64,000 nucleotides of DNA, from positions 248,001-312,000 of the forward strand of contig NZ_JAMBOM010000001.1 in the NCBI RefSeq assembly GCF_023715615.1, in the 5' to 3' direction. Positions within the stretch are counted from its first letter, which is position 1; each line of letters opens with the position of its first letter. Positions 15,294 to 24,720 of this stretch are shown one piece after another. The stretch comes from Sporosarcina aquimarina (lineage in GTDB: Bacteria > Bacillota > Bacilli > Bacillales_A > Planococcaceae). The notes under the pieces were generated by a model. That model ran no database searches. It had not been told where the DNA came from and saw only the letters and a list, made by a program, of their open reading frames with translations. Both the position numbers and the translations under genes were made by a program.

Positions 15294-18200
15294 TTGGCCA
15301 ATAAGAAATTCACGAAATTTCTAAGTACATTTCTAACACTCATCTTGGTTCTATCGCTTGTTCTGCCGTTCTCCGGTACTGCGAACGCAGCGCTGTTGAA
15401 ACAGCCGTTCAAGCCGAATCCGCAAGATGAGAGTGTACTCCAGCAAAAAGCTGCGATTGCACAACAGACAAGCTTGCTGGAAGGGGATGCCCGACTCCAT
15501 AAGGATCTGCAGGATCTCACTGGCAGTCAAAAAGTTCCCGTCATCATTCATTTATCCGAAAAAGCGATTGGTCTTGAACAAGGGATCAAGAAGCTGAATG
15601 GAAAGAAGATGACACAAACTGAAATCGCTAACAAAAAAGAAAAAATCAAAACTCAACAAAACGCAGCTCGTAAAGAAATGACAGTTAAAAACGTCAAATT
15701 CGACCAAGCTTACTCATACGATACAGTCCTCAACGGTCTCTCCGGAACAGTTCAAGCGAACGACCTCAAGAAACTTCTAACAGTAAATGGCGTGAAATAC
15801 GTCGAACCCGATGCAACAGTCTATGCACAAGAAGGTCTTCAAAAAGTAGACCCGAAAGTAGATGCAAAGATGGACACAAGCATTCCATTCCTAGGTATTA
15901 ACAAGCTATGGGAGGAAGGAATTGAGGGACAAGGTGTCAAAGTCGCAGTCCTCGATACTGGAATTGATGCATCACATCCTGATTTGAAAGCCGTTTATAA
16001 AGGTGGTAAAAACTTCGTTCCTCACGTAGGCGGTGACTATGCACGTCCACGCGCAGATGACGATGGTTCTGAAACATCTCCACTCGATCGTCCGGCTAAC
16101 AAACCAGAAGTAAACGAACGTGGTAGCACTTTCTATACGACACACGGAACACACGTGGCAGGCACAATTGCGGCACAAGGTAACAACGAATTCGGCATTA
16201 AAGGAATTGCGCCGAAAGTCGACCTTTACTCATACCGCGTCCTTGGCGCTTACGGTAGTGGTGCAACTTCAGGCATCATCAAAGCAATTGACACTGCAGT
16301 CATCGAGAAAATCGACGTGATCAACCTATCACTCGGTGGTGGTGCAAACTCTGAAACAGATGGTGCATCCTTCGCCATCAATAACGCAATGCTTGCAGGC
16401 ACAATTTCTGTCATCGCAACGGGCAACTCAGGTCCGAACAGAGGCACAATGGGCACACCTGCAACATCACGACTCGGAATTGCGGTAGGAAATACAACAA
16501 ATCCGGAAGTACATTACCAAGCAAGCGTAAATGTAACAGCAGGTGACTTCACATATAACAAAGTGAATGACCTGATGGCAACGACGTTCGGTAAAAACGT
16601 AGAATCCGATTTGACAGGTAACTACGATCTCGTTGCAGTCCCTGGCGTTGGAGCTGAAAAAGACTACGCCGAACTTGACGTAACGGGCAAAGTGGCACTC
16701 GTTGCTCGTGGAGAAATCGCGTTTGTCGATAAAGTCGCAGCGGCTAAGGAAAACGGTGCAGCAGCTATTATCGTCCACAACTTTGCAGGAGGTACCAATG
16801 CACCGAACAAATCAGACGTATTCCTAGGGGATGCCTTCGAATTCATCCCGACATTTGACATGTCTGTAACTGACGGAGACGCACTCCGCGCAGCACTCGC
16901 AAAAGCACCAGGTACAATTTCGTTTGATCAATTCACAAACGTTAAAACAACAGGTGATGAAGTCAATGACTCAAGTTCACGTGGTCCATCCACACCGAAC
17001 TTCGACATTAAGCCGGATGTCTCGGCACCTGGAACAAACATCATGTCAACAATTCCAATGTACGGAAACGATTACCCAGATGCAGATTACAGCGAAGCCT
17101 ACTCACGTAAAACAGGTACGTCTATGGCAACTCCACACATCGCAGGAATCGCAGCACTCGTGAAGCAAGCGAATCCGACATGGAACGCATTTGACGTAAA
17201 AGTAGCTCTATCTAACACAGCAAAACTACTAGATACGAAGAAGTATGACGTCTTCGCACAAGGAGCAGGACGCGTCGATGCTTACAAAGCTGCACACGCA
17301 GATGTACTTGCTTATGCGATTGACACAGCAAACAACGACGGAACGGTAGTTGAGAACTTAAAAGGAACCGTTACATTTGGTCCTCAAAAGTTGGATAAAA
17401 ATCTATCAGTATCTAAGCAAATCAAAGTGAAAGATTTGAAATCAGCTGGCGGCGACTACTCAGTTTCCGTTGACGTAACAAAAGGATTCGGCGACGCAAA
17501 AGTCACAGTCGACAAATCCGAGTTCACACTAAATGGCGAACAGGTATTGAACGTAACCCTGACTGCTTCTAAAGCGGAGACAAAAGCTGGGGATGAAATC
17601 CTCGGATACATTCATATCGAAGGAAATGGCAAGGATCTTTCATTGCCATTCGCTGCGGACTTTGGTGGCGCATCTGCAGTCGCAATTCAAGATATGGAAA
17701 TCACGAAAACAGATCTATCGTTCAACGGAGATGGCGTGAATGACAACGCAATGATGTACTTCACGATTACAGGTGACGTTGCCACAAATTACATCGAGCT
17801 TTGGAACATCATGGATCCAACGGGTGGCGAATACGCAGATGGCTACATCGGCTACTTGCACGCGAGTACTTCACTTGGATCAGGATCTTATCAGCTTCCA
17901 ATTGCGGGACAATACACACCGTGGGATGGCACTGGGAAAGCACAAATTCCGGATGGCTTGTATACGATTGATTTCACCGCTGAAACCGTGTCAGGCAATC
18001 CGCCAGTGATCTCTGATTACGTAGGACCGGTTGTTGTGAAATCTACAGCAGGCACAATTGAAGGTGCAGTTGCAGACGGAAAAGCAACTGGTAAAATCAT
18101 TGACAAGTACGTCGATTACCAAAAAGAGCTCGTGAAATACGGAATGGGCTACGACATCAACACAAAACTTGCAGCAACATACGAAGTAACCGCCGGGGAA

Positions 18201-20258
18201 ACGGTTGTTGACTCGGGTGCAGTTAAACTAGAACAGGATGGTTCATTCTCAGTCAACCTTCCAACGTTTGATAAAACCAAAAACAATGTCACTGTGAAAT
18301 ATGCTGACGCTGCTGGTAACAAAGCAGAAGAAGTCATCTACACAGCGGTTGAAGAGCCAGTGGACACAGTTTCTGTTTCTATCGATCAATCTGCACTTGA
18401 CTTGAAAGTGGGTGACACAGCTCAACTTCTCGTCACAGAAACAACAACGAAGCCAGACGGCACGTCAACGGATCGCGACGTAACTGCAGAAGCAACATTC
18501 GCTTCAAGTAACGCAGCAGTTGCAACAGTTTCAAACGGAAAAGTGACTGCAGTTGCTGCTGGTAAAGCGGACATCACTGTCACATACAATGACTTCACAC
18601 AAACGGTTCCAGTAACAGTAACTGTTGACCCTGTGAAAGAAGAAGTTAGCTATGCAGTTAACAAGAAAAACCTATCACTTGGAGTTGGCCAGCAAGAACA
18701 GCTGACAATCACTGAAACTAAAGTGAAAGCTGACGGCACGGTTGTGAAAACAGACGTAACGCCAACAGTAAACTTCAATGTGGTCGATAATTCAATCGCT
18801 ACAGTTCACAAAGGACTTGTAACTGCGCACAAAGCTGGCAAAACACAAGTTCGCGTCATGATCCCTGGACAAGATACTCGCTTCGTTTATCTTGAAGTGA
18901 AAGATCTTCCGCAAGACGTTGTGACTTACTCGGTGGATAAGAACACCCTTAAATTAGGTGTAGGTCAACAAGAGCAGCTTACTGTTAAGAAGACGACAGT
19001 AAAACCAGATGGAACAGTTGTAGAACAAGACTTCACACCATCGACAAGCTTCAACGTTGTGAACAACAAAATCGCAACCGTTTCAAAAGGACTCGTAAAT
19101 GCGCACAAAGCAGGCAAAACGCAAGTCCGCGTCATGATTCCAGGAGAAGACACGATCTTCGTATATTTGGAAGTCGTCACACCGCCACAAAACATCGTCA
19201 CGTATTCAGTGGATAGAACTGACGTGAAGATGCAAGTAAATCAGCAAACGCAAATCAAAGTAACTGAGAAAACAGTTACTCCTGATGGCAAAATTACTGA
19301 AAAAGACGTAACAGGCGCAAGTACTTACAGCGTCGTGAACAACAAAATTGCAACTGTTAAAAAAGGGTTAATCAGCGCGCTCACACCAGGCAAAACGCAA
19401 GTAAAGGTCGTCTTGCCGAACGGTGAAAGCCTTCTCGTCTATTTGACAGTTAAAGGTGAGCCCGCTCCAATCATTACCTATTCGTTAGATAAAGACAGTG
19501 TCTCCTTGAAATCGGGGGAGACAGCTTCTGTTCAACTCGTGGAAACAACGACGAAAGCAGATGGCACGTCGACAACTAAAGACGTGACAACAAATGCAGC
19601 CTACCAGTCCAATAATGCTGACGTTGCAAAAGTATTCCAAGGTAAAATCACGGCAGTCGGAGCAGGGGACGCAGAAATCAGCGTGACTCTAGGTGATTTC
19701 ACAACGACAGTTAAAGTTCACGTGGAAGCCGCTGCACCGAAATCAGTTGTGGTGACTGAAGAGATGATTGCTTCATTCATCGGAGACAAAAAAGCGAAGC
19801 AAATCATCATTGATGTACCTGCCGCTGAAGGCACGATGGACGTGGAATTCTCGAAAGCGGTGTTAAAGCAAATTGAGAAGTCCGAAAAAGACCTTGTCTT
19901 AAAAGCAGGCAACGCGGTGTACACATTTGAAGACGATGCAGTGGAAGAATTGCTCAGCCGTACAGGTGATGCAGTCATTACAGTAGGCGCATCTTCATCT
20001 TCTGGAGTGAAAAACGCCGTCACTGATGTGTACACAATCGAGTTTTCGAAAGGTACAGCAGCTCAGAAATCTGCTGTCACTAAATTCGATGAAGAAATCG
20101 CAGTTGCTATCCAATTAGATAAAGCAACAGCGAAAAAGTTGAAGAAAGCAGAAGCCCTCAACTTGAGTACAAACCAATCATCAAAAGTCAAAGTGAAAAA
20201 GAACGAAGCGCAATTTGACATTGAGGCTGCAGGAAGCTACGTGATTGTACAGAAGTAA
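15294..20258 (+). CDS. Giant secreted subtilase (S8, Vpr-like) with PA domain and five Ig-like repeats
   Basis: A 1654-residue secreted serine protease starting with TTG, with GGGGGAAGAGG just upstream. It has a signal peptide (residues 1-33, ending TANA) and an I9-type propeptide. The catalytic triad is complete: Asp near 222 (VAVLDTGID), His near 284 (HGTHVAGT), Ser near 610 (GTSMATPH). A PA domain is inserted near 435-540, as in Vpr. After the Fn3-like region come five bacterial Ig-like (Big_2) repeats of about 92 residues (about 1023-1480), each with a PDGT or ADGT turn and an IATV strand. No SLH or LPXTG anchor is visible. It is twice the length of B. subtilis Vpr and lies between arrays A1 and A2. 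Confidence 0.93.
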   Translation: MANKKFTKFLSTFLTLILVLSLVLPFSGTANAALLKQPFKPNPQDESVLQQKAAIAQQTSLLEGDARLHKDLQDLTGSQKVPVIIHLSEKAIGLEQGIKKLNGKKMTQTEIANKKEKIKTQQNAARKEMTVKNVKFDQAYSYDTVLNGLSGTVQANDLKKLLTVNGVKYVEPDATVYAQEGLQKVDPKVDAKMDTSIPFLGINKLWEEGIEGQGVKVAVLDTGIDASHPDLKAVYKGGKNFVPHVGGDYARPRADDDGSETSPLDRPANKPEVNERGSTFYTTHGTHVAGTIAAQGNNEFGIKGIAPKVDLYSYRVLGAYGSGATSGIIKAIDTAVIEKIDVINLSLGGGANSETDGASFAINNAMLAGTISVIATGNSGPNRGTMGTPATSRLGIAVGNTTNPEVHYQASVNVTAGDFTYNKVNDLMATTFGKNVESDLTGNYDLVAVPGVGAEKDYAELDVTGKVALVARGEIAFVDKVAAAKENGAAAIIVHNFAGGTNAPNKSDVFLGDAFEFIPTFDMSVTDGDALRAALAKAPGTISFDQFTNVKTTGDEVNDSSSRGPSTPNFDIKPDVSAPGTNIMSTIPMYGNDYPDADYSEAYSRKTGTSMATPHIAGIAALVKQANPTWNAFDVKVALSNTAKLLDTKKYDVFAQGAGRVDAYKAAHADVLAYAIDTANNDGTVVENLKGTVTFGPQKLDKNLSVSKQIKVKDLKSAGGDYSVSVDVTKGFGDAKVTVDKSEFTLNGEQVLNVTLTASKAETKAGDEILGYIHIEGNGKDLSLPFAADFGGASAVAIQDMEITKTDLSFNGDGVNDNAMMYFTITGDVATNYIELWNIMDPTGGEYADGYIGYLHASTSLGSGSYQLPIAGQYTPWDGTGKAQIPDGLYTIDFTAETVSGNPPVISDYVGPVVVKSTAGTIEGAVADGKATGKIIDKYVDYQKELVKYGMGYDINTKLAATYEVTAGETVVDSGAVKLEQDGSFSVNLPTFDKTKNNVTVKYADAAGNKAEEVIYTAVEEPVDTVSVSIDQSALDLKVGDTAQLLVTETTTKPDGTSTDRDVTAEATFASSNAAVATVSNGKVTAVAAGKADITVTYNDFTQTVPVTVTVDPVKEEVSYAVNKKNLSLGVGQQEQLTITETKVKADGTVVKTDVTPTVNFNVVDNSIATVHKGLVTAHKAGKTQVRVMIPGQDTRFVYLEVKDLPQDVVTYSVDKNTLKLGVGQQEQLTVKKTTVKPDGTVVEQDFTPSTSFNVVNNKIATVSKGLVNAHKAGKTQVRVMIPGEDTIFVYLEVVTPPQNIVTYSVDRTDVKMQVNQQTQIKVTEKTVTPDGKITEKDVTGASTYSVVNNKIATVKKGLISALTPGKTQVKVVLPNGESLLVYLTVKGEPAPIITYSLDKDSVSLKSGETASVQLVETTTKADGTSTTKDVTTNAAYQSNNADVAKVFQGKITAVGAGDAEISVTLGDFTTTVKVHVEAAAPKSVVVTEEMIASFIGDKKAKQIIIDVPAAEGTMDVEFSKAVLKQIEKSEKDLVLKAGNAVYTFEDDAVEELLSRTGDAVITVGASSSSGVKNAVTDVYTIEFSKGTAAQKSAVTKFDEEIAVAIQLDKATAKKLKKAEALNLSTNQSSKVKVKKNEAQFDIEAAGSYVIVQK

Positions 20259-20262
20259 TAGA

Positions 20263-20288
20263 AAAGGCTGCCCGCGGGCAGCCTTTTT
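20263..20288 (+). terminator. Terminator of the giant subtilase gene
   Basis: AAAGGCTGCCCG and CGGGCAGCCTTT form a perfect 12-bp stem followed by TT. Confidence 0.9.
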
Positions 20289-20328
20289 GCATGGTCTAGC
20301 ACAAGTAGCGGTCGATTGTGTACCCGCC

Positions 20329-20895
20329 CATTTCCTCGAGCAACCCGCTCGTTCCAGCACCGAACGCGCTCGTTTCGTCGAGCAACCCGCTCGTATCAGC
20401 ACCGAACGCGCCCGTTTCGTCGAGCAACCCGCTCGTATCAGCACCGAACGCGCCCGTTTCGTCGATCAACCCGCTCGTATCAGCGAAGAACGCGCCCGTT
20501 TCGTCGATCAACCCGCTCGTATCAGCGATGAACGCGCTCGTTTCGTCGATCAACCCGCTCGTATCAGCGAAGAACGCGCCCGTTTTGTCGATCAACCCGC
20601 TCGTATCAGCACCGAACGCGCTCGTTTCGTCGAGCAACCCGCTCGTATCAGCACCGAACGCGCCCGTTTCGTCGATCAACCCGCTCGTATCAGCACCGAA
20701 CGCGCCCGTTCCCCGCGGCAACCCGCTCGTATCAGCACCGAACGCGCTCGTTTCGTCGATTAACCCGCTCGTATCAGCGAAGAACGCGCTCGTTACCCCA
20801 AGCAACCCGCTCGTATCAGCAGCGAACCCGCCCGTTTCCTCGATCAACCCGCTCGTATCAGCGACGAACGCGCTCGTTTCCCCGAGCAACCGGCC
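20329..20895 (+). repeat. Tandem repeat array A2 (42-bp unit of two 21-bp halves, about 13 copies)
   Basis: Alternating 21-bp halves: CGCTCGTTTCGTCGAGCAAC (first half, with CTCG/CGAG arms) and CGCTCGTATCAGCACCGAAC (second half). The second half varies between CACCGAACG and CGAAGAACG. The core AACCCGCTCGT is shared with arrays A1 and A3, but A2 units are more like each other than like the others. It starts about 40 bases after the subtilase terminator. Frames open on both strands here are artefacts of the period. Confidence 0.95.
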
Positions 20896-20922
20896 TTTCC
20901 CACCACACAAAGTAACCCAACA

Positions 20923-20986
20923 GTTGACTCACTACTTCGAATGTCAACTAAGAGTATATTGAATCTCCTGACGATTAACATATACT
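20923..20986 (+). promoter_or_regulatory. Promoter and candidate operator of the XRE-ABC operon
   Basis: TTGAAT (20959-20964), a 16-base spacer and TATACT (20981-20986) form a promoter 30 bases before the gene. GTTGAC (20923-20928) and GTCAAC (20943-20948) form an inverted repeat just upstream, a possible binding site for the XRE protein encoded next. The operator role is inference. Confidence 0.5.
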
Positions 20987-21015
20987 GAAGAGAGAACATA
21001 AAAGGGGGAGAAAGA

Positions 21016-22113
21016 ATGCTCCGAATCGGCTCCATTATACTTCGTGAACGTCAGCGTTTGAACATTACGCAAGAAAAACTCGCGACGCATTGCCAAGTTA
21101 CAAAAGCATCCGTCTCGAAGTGGGAAAAAGGACAAAGTTATCCCGACATCACGTTGCTTCCAAAACTTGCGGCTTACTTTGAAATTACGGTCGATGAACT
21201 GCTCAGCTACGAACAAGAGGTATCCAAGCAAAAAGTCCAAGAACTGTATAATGACTTCTCGCAAAGGTTTGGGAAAGAACCGTTTCCAATAGTGTTTCAA
21301 GAAGTCGAAAATCAAGTGAAAACGCACTATCACCATCCATCGCTACTCCTACAAATGAGTGTACTTATGCTAAATCATTATCACCTTGCAGAAGACAGTA
21401 CGATTATCTTGAACCAAATCACCCAATGGCTCGAGCGAATTCGTCAGGTTAGTTACGATGTTTGGGTGCTGAGACAAGTGAACTCCTTGCAAGCAAACGT
21501 TGCAATCATGCAAGCAAATCCACAAAAAACACTCGAGCTCCTAGATGGAGTCATCCAACCGAGCATTGGTGACGAAGTGCTTCTCGCCACCGCCCACGAA
21601 CAACTCGGTAATAACGAGGAAGCAACCCGTGTTATCCAAGTGCTGATGTACCAAAGCATTCTCCAACTCGTTGCTAGTAGTCCGATTTATATAAGACTGA
21701 CGGCATCAGACACATCTGCTTTTGATGAAACCGTACGCCGTATCGATGGATTAATCGAGCTTTACGAACTGAAGCACCTGCACCCCAATATGTGCCTGCA
21801 ATATTACGTAAGCGTTGCACAAGTGGCCGCGAACACACAAAATCGAGAGTTACTCTATCAATACTTAGAGAATTATGTAGAGGTGTGCATCCGTGATCTA
21901 TGGCCGATTACTCTCCGAGGAGATGCCTACTTTAATTTATTGGAAGGTTGGTTGGAGCAATTGGATTTAGGAAAAAATGCACTTCGCAACGACGATCTCA
22001 TCAAACAATCTGCTATTGAAGTCATGAACGCCCAATTTTTTGAGCCTTACCAAAAAGACGAAGAGATGCGTGCACTGAAAGAAAAATTACGCTGGGGATT
22101 GGAGGGGATATGA
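21016..22113 (+). CDS. XRE-family regulator with C-terminal helical (TPR-like) region
   Basis: A 365-residue regulator. Residues 5-60 are an HTH_3 domain (LRERQRLNITQEKLATHCQV, then SVSKWEKGQSYPDITLLPKL). The remaining 300 residues are helical, TPR-like, and probably sense a ligand or partner. The ATG has AAAGGGGGAG about 5 bases upstream. It is the first gene of a four-gene operon; its stop overlaps the next ATG. This arrangement of an XRE-TPR protein ahead of PLDNc and ABC-2 genes is common in Firmicutes, where the regulator usually controls its own transporter. Confidence 0.87.
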   Translation: MLRIGSIILRERQRLNITQEKLATHCQVTKASVSKWEKGQSYPDITLLPKLAAYFEITVDELLSYEQEVSKQKVQELYNDFSQRFGKEPFPIVFQEVENQVKTHYHHPSLLLQMSVLMLNHYHLAEDSTIILNQITQWLERIRQVSYDVWVLRQVNSLQANVAIMQANPQKTLELLDGVIQPSIGDEVLLATAHEQLGNNEEATRVIQVLMYQSILQLVASSPIYIRLTASDTSAFDETVRRIDGLIELYELKHLHPNMCLQYYVSVAQVAANTQNRELLYQYLENYVEVCIRDLWPITLRGDAYFNLLEGWLEQLDLGKNALRNDDLIKQSAIEVMNAQFFEPYQKDEEMRALKEKLRWGLEGI

Positions 22114-22334
22114 TGAACACAAATCTGGATTTTTTCTTTGAATACCTGCCATTCTTAATCCCAATCATTCTGATACAATTCGGACTCGCCATATTTTCTG
22201 CGATTCACGTAATTCGCCATCCTCATTATCGGTTCGGGAACCAAGTTATATGGCTACTCATAGTACTATTCATTCAATTTATTGGACCAATCATTTATTT
22301 TATAGCGGGAAGGGGAGACGAAGATGGTCGTTAA
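22110..22334 (+). CDS. Small membrane protein with PLDNc domain
   Basis: A 74-residue protein with two transmembrane helices (residues about 12-33 and 46-66). The signature of the phospholipase D N-terminal (PLDNc_N) domain is visible: a hydrophobic helix, VIRHPHYRFGNQVIW, then a helix ending FIGPIIYFIAGR. Despite the name such small proteins have no phospholipase catalytic residues. It overlaps the upstream regulator (ATGATG over TGA) and the downstream ATPase gene, so it is tightly coupled and is probably an accessory subunit of the ABC transporter. Confidence 0.85.
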   Translation: MMNTNLDFFFEYLPFLIPIILIQFGLAIFSAIHVIRHPHYRFGNQVIWLLIVLFIQFIGPIIYFIAGRGDEDGR

Positions 22335-23220
22335 CATAAATAACGTTACAAAGCGCTTTGGGACAAAAGAAGTCCTGAAAAAAGTCAATCTGACTATCCC
22401 GGAAAACACCGTTTTCGGTTTCGTTGGAGCGAATGGTGCCGGCAAAACAACACTTATGAAATGCATGCTAGGATTGCTACCCGTCACATCGGGCACGATT
22501 ACAATCGCCGGACAACCGGTCACATTTGGCGAAACAAAATCGAACGCTCATATTGGTTACTTACCGGACGTTCCGGAATTTTATCCGTTCTACACTGCCC
22601 GCGAATACTTGCAATTATGCGCTGTCATCACGGTTATGCCGAAATCAGAACGGAAGTCACGCATTGAAGAACTACTCGATCTCGTAGGACTCAGCCAAAC
22701 TAAATCACCAATCCGGACTTATTCAAGAGGTATGAAGCAAAGACTCGGTATCGCACAAGCACTCCTTAACCGACCGAAGTTACTCATTTGTGATGAACCA
22801 ACATCAGCGCTCGATCCAGTAGGGCGCGCACAGATTTTATCCATATTACAAGCTGCCAAATCCGAAACAACGGTTTTCTTTTCAACGCATATTTTGTCGG
22901 ATGCTGAGCAAATTTGTGACCGCGTCGCTATGCTTCATGAAGGAACCATCATTTTTCAAGATGAACTTTCAGCTCTGCAACAGCAAGTAGACCATCAATT
23001 CGTTTTCACGTTCACCATACCGGTAGAACAGGCATTATCGATATTAAATAATCTCGCTTACAGCATGTCTATAGAGGGAGAATCCCTCGTTGTCCAATTA
23101 TCAAATGACGACGAACGACTCCAATTCATGCGTGATCTGACTGAACGAGGTCTCATAATACAATCCGTGAATGCTCACAAAAAACTGCTCGAACAAGTCG
23201 TAATGGAGGTGCTTAAATGA
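22324..23220 (+). CDS. ABC transporter ATP-binding protein
   Basis: A 298-residue ATPase. Walker A is GANGAGKTT (residues about 38-46), the Q-loop region contains YLPDVPEFYPFYTA, the signature is YSRGMKQRLGIAQA, Walker B is LLICDEPTSALDP, and the H-loop is STHILSD. The C-terminal 80 residues are the extension seen in ABC-2 exporters of the NatA/YtrB type. The start overlaps the previous gene by 11 bases, and the stop overlaps the next ATG by four (ATGA). It powers export by the adjacent permease. Substrate unknown; antimicrobial peptides or lipids are common for this type. Confidence 0.93.
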   Translation: MVVNINNVTKRFGTKEVLKKVNLTIPENTVFGFVGANGAGKTTLMKCMLGLLPVTSGTITIAGQPVTFGETKSNAHIGYLPDVPEFYPFYTAREYLQLCAVITVMPKSERKSRIEELLDLVGLSQTKSPIRTYSRGMKQRLGIAQALLNRPKLLICDEPTSALDPVGRAQILSILQAAKSETTVFFSTHILSDAEQICDRVAMLHEGTIIFQDELSALQQQVDHQFVFTFTIPVEQALSILNNLAYSMSIEGESLVVQLSNDDERLQFMRDLTERGLIIQSVNAHKKLLEQVVMEVLK

Positions 23221-23981
23221 GTCAATGGCTCGGTTTTCTTAAGAAGGAATGGACGGAAAGTGTGAAATCATACAAACTACTTCTCACCTTCCTCATTTTT
23301 TCATTGATCGGCATTTTAAACCCATTCACAGCCAAAATTACTCCCGTCGTTATGGAGAAGTTCATGCCAGAAGGTACAGTACTGAATCTACCGGAGCCGA
23401 CAGCACTGGATTCATGGTTACAATTTTATAGCAACTTTTCACAAATGGGTCTACTTATTTTCATCTTATTGTTTAGTACCATGATGTCGAAGGAGCTCGA
23501 AAAAGGCACACTTATCATATTGCTCACAAAAGGCTTACGTCGAAGCACCGTAATTACTACAAAATTTGTCATGGGGATTGTCTATTGGACACTTGCATTC
23601 CTGCTGACTTTTATCATCACTTACTGCTACACCGCCTTTTACTGGGACCAAAGCATCTTAGAGCATGTATTTTTAGCTGCAAGTTGCGTCTATGTTTTCG
23701 GAATCCTAATTTTCATCGTAACGCTATGGGGGAACACCTATTTCGCATCCGCATATGGCGGTCTGTTGGTGACAGTCGGGGTGGTTATCGCCTTGTTCAT
23801 CATCGGAATCTTCCCGAATACTGAGACTTGGAATCCACTTCAACTGCTGACTGCACCTCCACAAATGTTGATAGGGGAAGTGGCACCTAAGAAATTGCTG
23901 ATTCCATTCCTTGTTACAATGGGAACAGGAATTGTCTTTCTATTAGGAACCCTTCTTCATTTCCACAAAAAACGTCTGTAA
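23217..23981 (+). CDS. ABC-2 type transporter permease
   Basis: A 254-residue membrane protein with six predicted helices. The N-terminus FLKKEWTESVKSYKLLLTF is typical of ABC-2 permeases (a charged stretch followed by the first helix), and there is a long extracellular loop between helices 1 and 2. It ends the XRE-PLDNc-ATPase-permease operon. The motif EKGTLIILLTKGLRRS in the first cytoplasmic loop matches the ATPase coupling region of this family. The transported substrate cannot be told from sequence. Confidence 0.9.
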   Translation: MSQWLGFLKKEWTESVKSYKLLLTFLIFSLIGILNPFTAKITPVVMEKFMPEGTVLNLPEPTALDSWLQFYSNFSQMGLLIFILLFSTMMSKELEKGTLIILLTKGLRRSTVITTKFVMGIVYWTLAFLLTFIITYCYTAFYWDQSILEHVFLAASCVYVFGILIFIVTLWGNTYFASAYGGLLVTVGVVIALFIIGIFPNTETWNPLQLLTAPPQMLIGEVAPKKLLIPFLVTMGTGIVFLLGTLLHFHKKRL

Positions 23982-24070
23982 CCCGCAGGTGTTTTAAACA
24001 TGGTGTCTGTTTTGTGCGGTAGTTCCGGGGTATACTAGCCATACTAGGTTCGTAGAGGGGGAGCAACTAC

Positions 24071-24670
24071 ATGGATATCCATGAAAAAGCGATTCGGTTG
24101 TTACAGGAAAAGGCCGAGCAACCAAATCGTTCGCGCAAAACGACTGCACAAAAATATAAAAAAAGCACGAAACCGGTGAACGATTACGTGGTTCTCGACT
24201 TTGAGACGACGGGATTACGAGCGGGCGCTGATCAAATCATTCAAATCGGCGCAATTCGCTATTTCGACCACTGGAAAGATGAACAAATGGATGTCCTCAT
24301 CAATCCACAGCGCTACATTTCACCGACGATTACCCGCCTTACAGGAATCACCAACGAAATGGTAGAAGAAGCACCGACAATTGATGAAAAATTAGGCGAG
24401 CTGATCGAATTCATCGGGGACTTGCCGATCATCGCGCACAACGCCTCGTTTGACATGGGCTTCCTGTATGCGCTCGAAGGTGTAAATGGCGTGTCCATCC
24501 CAGAGTACACCGTCATCGACACGGTGAAAATTGCACGTCAAAAAATTAAAGACACACCCAATCACAAACTCACAACACTCACACAATACCTGCAAATTGA
24601 ACATGACGCCCATAACGCACTCGGCGATTGTCTAGCAACCGCCGCCATCTATCAATATTGCACCAAGTGA
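24071..24670 (+). CDS. DnaQ-type 3'-5' exonuclease
   Basis: A 199-residue DEDDh exonuclease. All motifs are canonical: ExoI VLDFETTG (Asp43, Glu45), ExoII IAHNASFDMGF (Asp128), ExoIII HNALGDCLAT (His181, Asp186). It would remove nucleotides from DNA 3' ends, using two metal ions. A basic N-terminal tail (RKTTAQKYKKSTK) may contact nucleic acid. The start is ATG with GAGGGGGAG about 8 bases upstream. It is a paralogue of the protein at 13714-14334, which has lost two of these residues. It stands alone, followed by its own terminator. Confidence 0.92.
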   Translation: MDIHEKAIRLLQEKAEQPNRSRKTTAQKYKKSTKPVNDYVVLDFETTGLRAGADQIIQIGAIRYFDHWKDEQMDVLINPQRYISPTITRLTGITNEMVEEAPTIDEKLGELIEFIGDLPIIAHNASFDMGFLYALEGVNGVSIPEYTVIDTVKIARQKIKDTPNHKLTTLTQYLQIEHDAHNALGDCLATAAIYQYCTK

Positions 24671-24696
24671 AAACCCTGCAGCGGCAGGGTTTTTTG
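24671..24696 (+). terminator. Terminator of the exonuclease gene
   Basis: ACCCTGC and GCAGGGT arms are followed by TTTTTT. Confidence 0.85.
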
Positions 24697-24720
24697 CATG
24701 CATTCCACTGGAACAAGGCC

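Noticed and set aside
20245..20962. Reading frames on both strands across array A2 (Ala-Asp-Thr-Ser-Gly-Leu and Asn-Pro-Leu-Val repeats)
   Set aside because: Products of the 42-base period; open in at least three frames, and overlapping the subtilase terminator.
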